From Streptomyces sp. Ru72 (GTDB lineage Bacteria > Actinomycetota > Actinomycetes > Streptomycetales > Streptomycetaceae), in NCBI RefSeq assembly GCF_002920635.1, contig NZ_PQSR01000012.1:61767-125766 (forward strand): a stretch of 64,000 nt of DNA, read 5' to 3'. A program made the translations under genes and the position numbers. The notes under the pieces were generated by a model. The model made no database searches and was not told where the DNA came from. It saw only the letters and a program-made list of their open reading frames with translations. This document shows, piece after piece, positions 62,454 through 64,000 of this stretch. Numbering within the stretch: position 1 is the first letter of the stretch; every line of letters begins with the position of its first letter.

Positions 62454-62500
62454 GGGCGCCCCCGGCGGGACTCGAACCTGCGGCCAAGCGCCTAGAAGAT
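62454..62500 (-). other. 3' fragment of tRNA-Arg(UCU), att-type remnant
   Basis: On the minus strand, CTTCTAGGCGCTTGGCCGC, AGGTTCGAGTCC and CGCCGGGGGCGCC match the 3' half of an actinobacterial tRNA-Arg with anticodon TCT: anticodon loop, variable GGCCG, T arm and acceptor CGGGGGC-G. The 5' half (expected GCCCCCG and D arm) is not found upstream. This points to an integration site remnant. Confidence 0.65.
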
Positions 62501-62539
62501 GCGGGCACGCCTTGGTGGGGCCGTCCGATCGGCCTACTC

Positions 62540-62609
62540 CGGCACCGTGCTGGGCCGTCGAGTGCCGCTGCTGTACGCCGTCGTTGCCGTCAGCGCTGTC
62601 GTCATTGCC
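62540..62609. repeat. Direct repeat R2, copy 2
   Basis: Repeats the segment at 54107-54176 in the same orientation, with the 33-base core at 62577-62609 (three mismatches). It directly follows the tRNA-Arg fragment, supporting an attachment-site origin. Confidence 0.65.
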
Positions 62610-62659
62610 ATGCCGGGCGGCACCGTTCGGGCCTGTTGGCGTCGGCCACCGTTGTCAGA

Positions 62660-63163
62660 TCACTGCTGGGCGCGCGACCAGTACTCCCGGACTATGGTCA
62701 GGTTGCGCTCGAACAAGGGATCGTACCGACGAGAAGTGAAGATCCCAGGTATCGCCAGGGACCGCCTACTGACCCGTTCTACGCGTACTTCCCACCATTT
62801 GCCGCTGCGGGTTGCATGGCTCTTCGTCTCGATGCCTGTGACCTCGCTCCACGCAATCGAGCGCCGACTGACGAAGGTATGGAACTTCATGCCGTGAGAC
62901 GTCAGGAGGGTCCTGCCGTAACCGCGGTTGATCATGTAGAAGAGCCCGCTCGACCATGCTGTTCCGATCGCAGCCACCCACCACCAGGACTCCGCCGCTG
63001 AAGAGCGCGGCTTTGCCTGGGCGCTCAAGAAGACCGCGACAGCCATGCCTGCAAAGATCAGTGAGAGGACTGCTGTCCACCACCAGTTGCGGCGTCGGGC
63101 TCCAGCATCAAGGCCTATCCAAGTCTCCGGCACGGGGTGATAGTAGGGCGGTTCCTCGGGCAT
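62660..63163 (-). CDS. PH-domain-like membrane protein
   Basis: The 167-residue protein has two membrane helices (NWWWTAVLSLIFAGMAVAVFLSA, WWWVAAIGTAWSSGLFYMI) and a C-terminal PH-like beta domain (LTSHGMKFHTFVSRRSIAWSEVTGIETKSHATRSGKWWEVRVERVSRRSLAIPGIFTSRRYDP). It is similar in layout to the pseudogene at 60005. ATG 63163. It overlaps the tail of the DUF6881 pseudogene. Confidence 0.75.
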   Translation of the reverse strand: MPEEPPYYHPVPETWIGLDAGARRRNWWWTAVLSLIFAGMAVAVFLSAQAKPRSSAAESWWWVAAIGTAWSSGLFYMINRGYGRTLLTSHGMKFHTFVSRRSIAWSEVTGIETKSHATRSGKWWEVRVERVSRRSLAIPGIFTSRRYDPLFERNLTIVREYWSRAQQ

Positions 63164-63474
63164 CGCCGTACTGCTGGAGAGCAGGCATGGGCGGCAGCGC
63201 GCCTCTTGCTGCCGCCCAGGCCTGCTCGAACTCCTCGGCTGGGATGACAGCGGCGGTGAACTCCTCCTGCTCGTTGATCTCCTCAAGCGGAGGCACAGGC
63301 GCCTCTCCCAACATTGTGCTCGGACTCCACCGCGAACTCGTCCGCCCAATCGAGCCGGCCACCACGGAAGACCTCGACCTTGCGGACCTCGTACCGGTCT
63401 TCGCCGACCTCGCTGAGGATCCCCACCGGCTCATCGGGGAAGTCGTGATGCCAGATGACCTTGAGATACCACAC
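63108..63474 (-). pseudogene. DUF6881-like gene, frameshifted
   Basis: GTG 63474 starts VWYLKVIWHHDFPDEPVGILSEVGEDRYEVRKVEVFRGGRLDWADEFAVESEH, which has the DUF6881 pattern. Near 63310 one base too many (CACAATG) breaks the frame. The other phase continues TMLGEAPVPPLEEINEQEEFTAAVIPAEEFEQAWAAARG, the expected C-terminus. An in-frame upstream start at 63549 is also open. The family name is from memory. Confidence 0.72.
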
Positions 63475-63569
63475 GATGTTGCCTGCCTCCACGTCCCTAG
63501 TTTGGAAGATCGCGTATGCGGGTCTGGGCTGACCTGCCACGTCCCCCACCCGGGACGGAGCACGGCGGG

Positions 63570-63636
63570 GCCCGTCGTTCCCCGTGGTTCCCCGCAGGGT
63601 TCCTCCGGAACGGGCACCCAGCGGGCACGCATGGGT
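63570..63636 (+). repeat. Att-type tail repeat, copy F
   Basis: CGTTCCCCGTGGTTCCCCG is followed by GAACGGGCACCCAGCGGGCAC. It precedes the partial gene at 63670. A reversed copy (GCGTGCCCGCTGCGTGCCCG) is at 53205-53226. Confidence 0.55.
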
Positions 63637-63669
63637 AGGTTGTCAGCAGTCAGCCCAGGGGAGGCTTCG

Positions 63670-64000
63670 GTGATCCAACCTACGGTGTTCGGCGTCTCTC
63701 GCCTCGGCTGCTGGGTTGCCGTAGACGCCGAGTTCATCACCATTCGTGGAATCTTCCCCTACCAACGGCGTATCCCCACCCAGCGAGTGGTGGCGATCAC
63801 CGGTGGCGGAACCCTAGTGGTGTGGTCCAACGCGCGTGGGCGACTCCGGCGAAAGAGCATCGGCTTCTTCGGGCCTGGGTACCGTGGGATTCCCAGGAGC
63901 TACAGCAGAGGCCAAGCACTGCAGGACTGGTTCATCGGCGCCCTGCAAGATCGATTCGGCGGCGGCAAGAGGGTCGTCCAGCATATGGAAGATAGGGCTC
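63670..64000 (+). CDS. Partial PH-like protein running off the window
   Basis: From GTG 63670 (GGGGAGG five bases upstream) an open frame of 110 codons reads to the window end without a stop: MIQPTVFGVSRLGCWVAVDAEFITIRGIFPYQRRIPTQRVVAITGGGTLVVWSNARGRLRRKSIGFFGPG... The beta-strand pattern resembles a bacterial PH domain. No membrane helix is seen so far; the C-terminus is missing. Confidence 0.7.
   Translation, partial: MIQPTVFGVSRLGCWVAVDAEFITIRGIFPYQRRIPTQRVVAITGGGTLVVWSNARGRLRRKSIGFFGPGYRGIPRSYSRGQALQDWFIGALQDRFGGGKRVVQHMEDRA

Larger units (their letters stand above)
62174..62659. other. Intergenic accessory DNA with tRNA-Arg remnant and R2 repeat
   Basis: About 486 bases without a gene. 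They contain a minus-strand tRNA-Arg 3' fragment with its terminator (62423-62500) and the second R2 repeat (62540-62609). Confidence 0.6.

Noticed and set aside
52387..63636. A complete integrative conjugative element or prophage
   Set aside because: No integrase, replication, transfer or phage structural genes occur in the island; only att-like remnants and cargo.

Overview
The window is chromosomal DNA of a Streptomyces. It has very high G+C with strong third-position GC bias, many GTG/TTG starts, the ten-gene actinomycete gas-vesicle set, chaplins and rodlins, and several LacI-controlled sugar operons. All calls come from reading the sequence; no database search was run.

Region 1 (0.2-5.6 kb) is a LacI-controlled carbohydrate module. 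A LacI regulator and a TIM-barrel isomerase lie on the minus strand. Divergent from them is a tightly overlapping operon: Gfo/Idh/MocA oxidoreductase, DUF993 aldolase-like protein and a second isomerase. Region 2 (5.7-11.4 kb, minus) is a complete gas-vesicle operon in the order gvpO-A-F-G-Y-Z-J-L-S-K. GvpJ carries a 10-residue charged repeat encoded by eight 30-bp units. Region 3 (11.6-17.8 kb, minus) is a ribose operon, lacI-rbsA-rbsCB-rbsK-rbsD, in which permease and binding protein are fused. Region 4 (18.0-26.8 kb) holds a RecD2-type helicase, citrate synthase citA, a CopA/CopZ copper-efflux pair behind a CsoR-type palindrome, a zinc alcohol dehydrogenase and a small HTH protein.

Region 5 (27.1-29.6 kb) encodes surface proteins of aerial hyphae: a sortase-anchored chaplin with only one chaplin domain, a short chaplin, and divergent rodlins. 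Region 6 (29.6-41.8 kb) has an ABC exporter whose ATPase is fused to a serine hydrolase, an APC permease, a lipoprotein, and inositol-catabolic genes (mmsA/iolA, iolD, iolC) with an AraC-like regulator. Region 7 (42.1-47.0 kb) has another short chaplin, small secreted proteins, DUF5949, a 2-hydroxyacid dehydrogenase, an L,D-transpeptidase and an RraA-like protein.

Region 8 (47.1-64.0 kb) is different: less compact, with many single small genes, frameshifted pseudogenes, nested IS remnants and repeated attachment-site-like segments. These include a tRNA-Ser(UGA)-like sequence, a second copy of its T-arm and flank 8 kb away, a tRNA-Arg(UCU) 3' fragment, a duplicated tRNA-Gly(CCC)-like anticodon stem, and recurring 'TTCCCCG...TTCCCCG...GGGCAC' tails. 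No integrase is present. I read it as a graveyard or array of integrated cassettes carrying SMI1/KNR4, DUF6416, DUF6881, PH-domain and other small genes of the kind often linked to immunity or phage conflict. This is the part of the window most likely to hide something undescribed.
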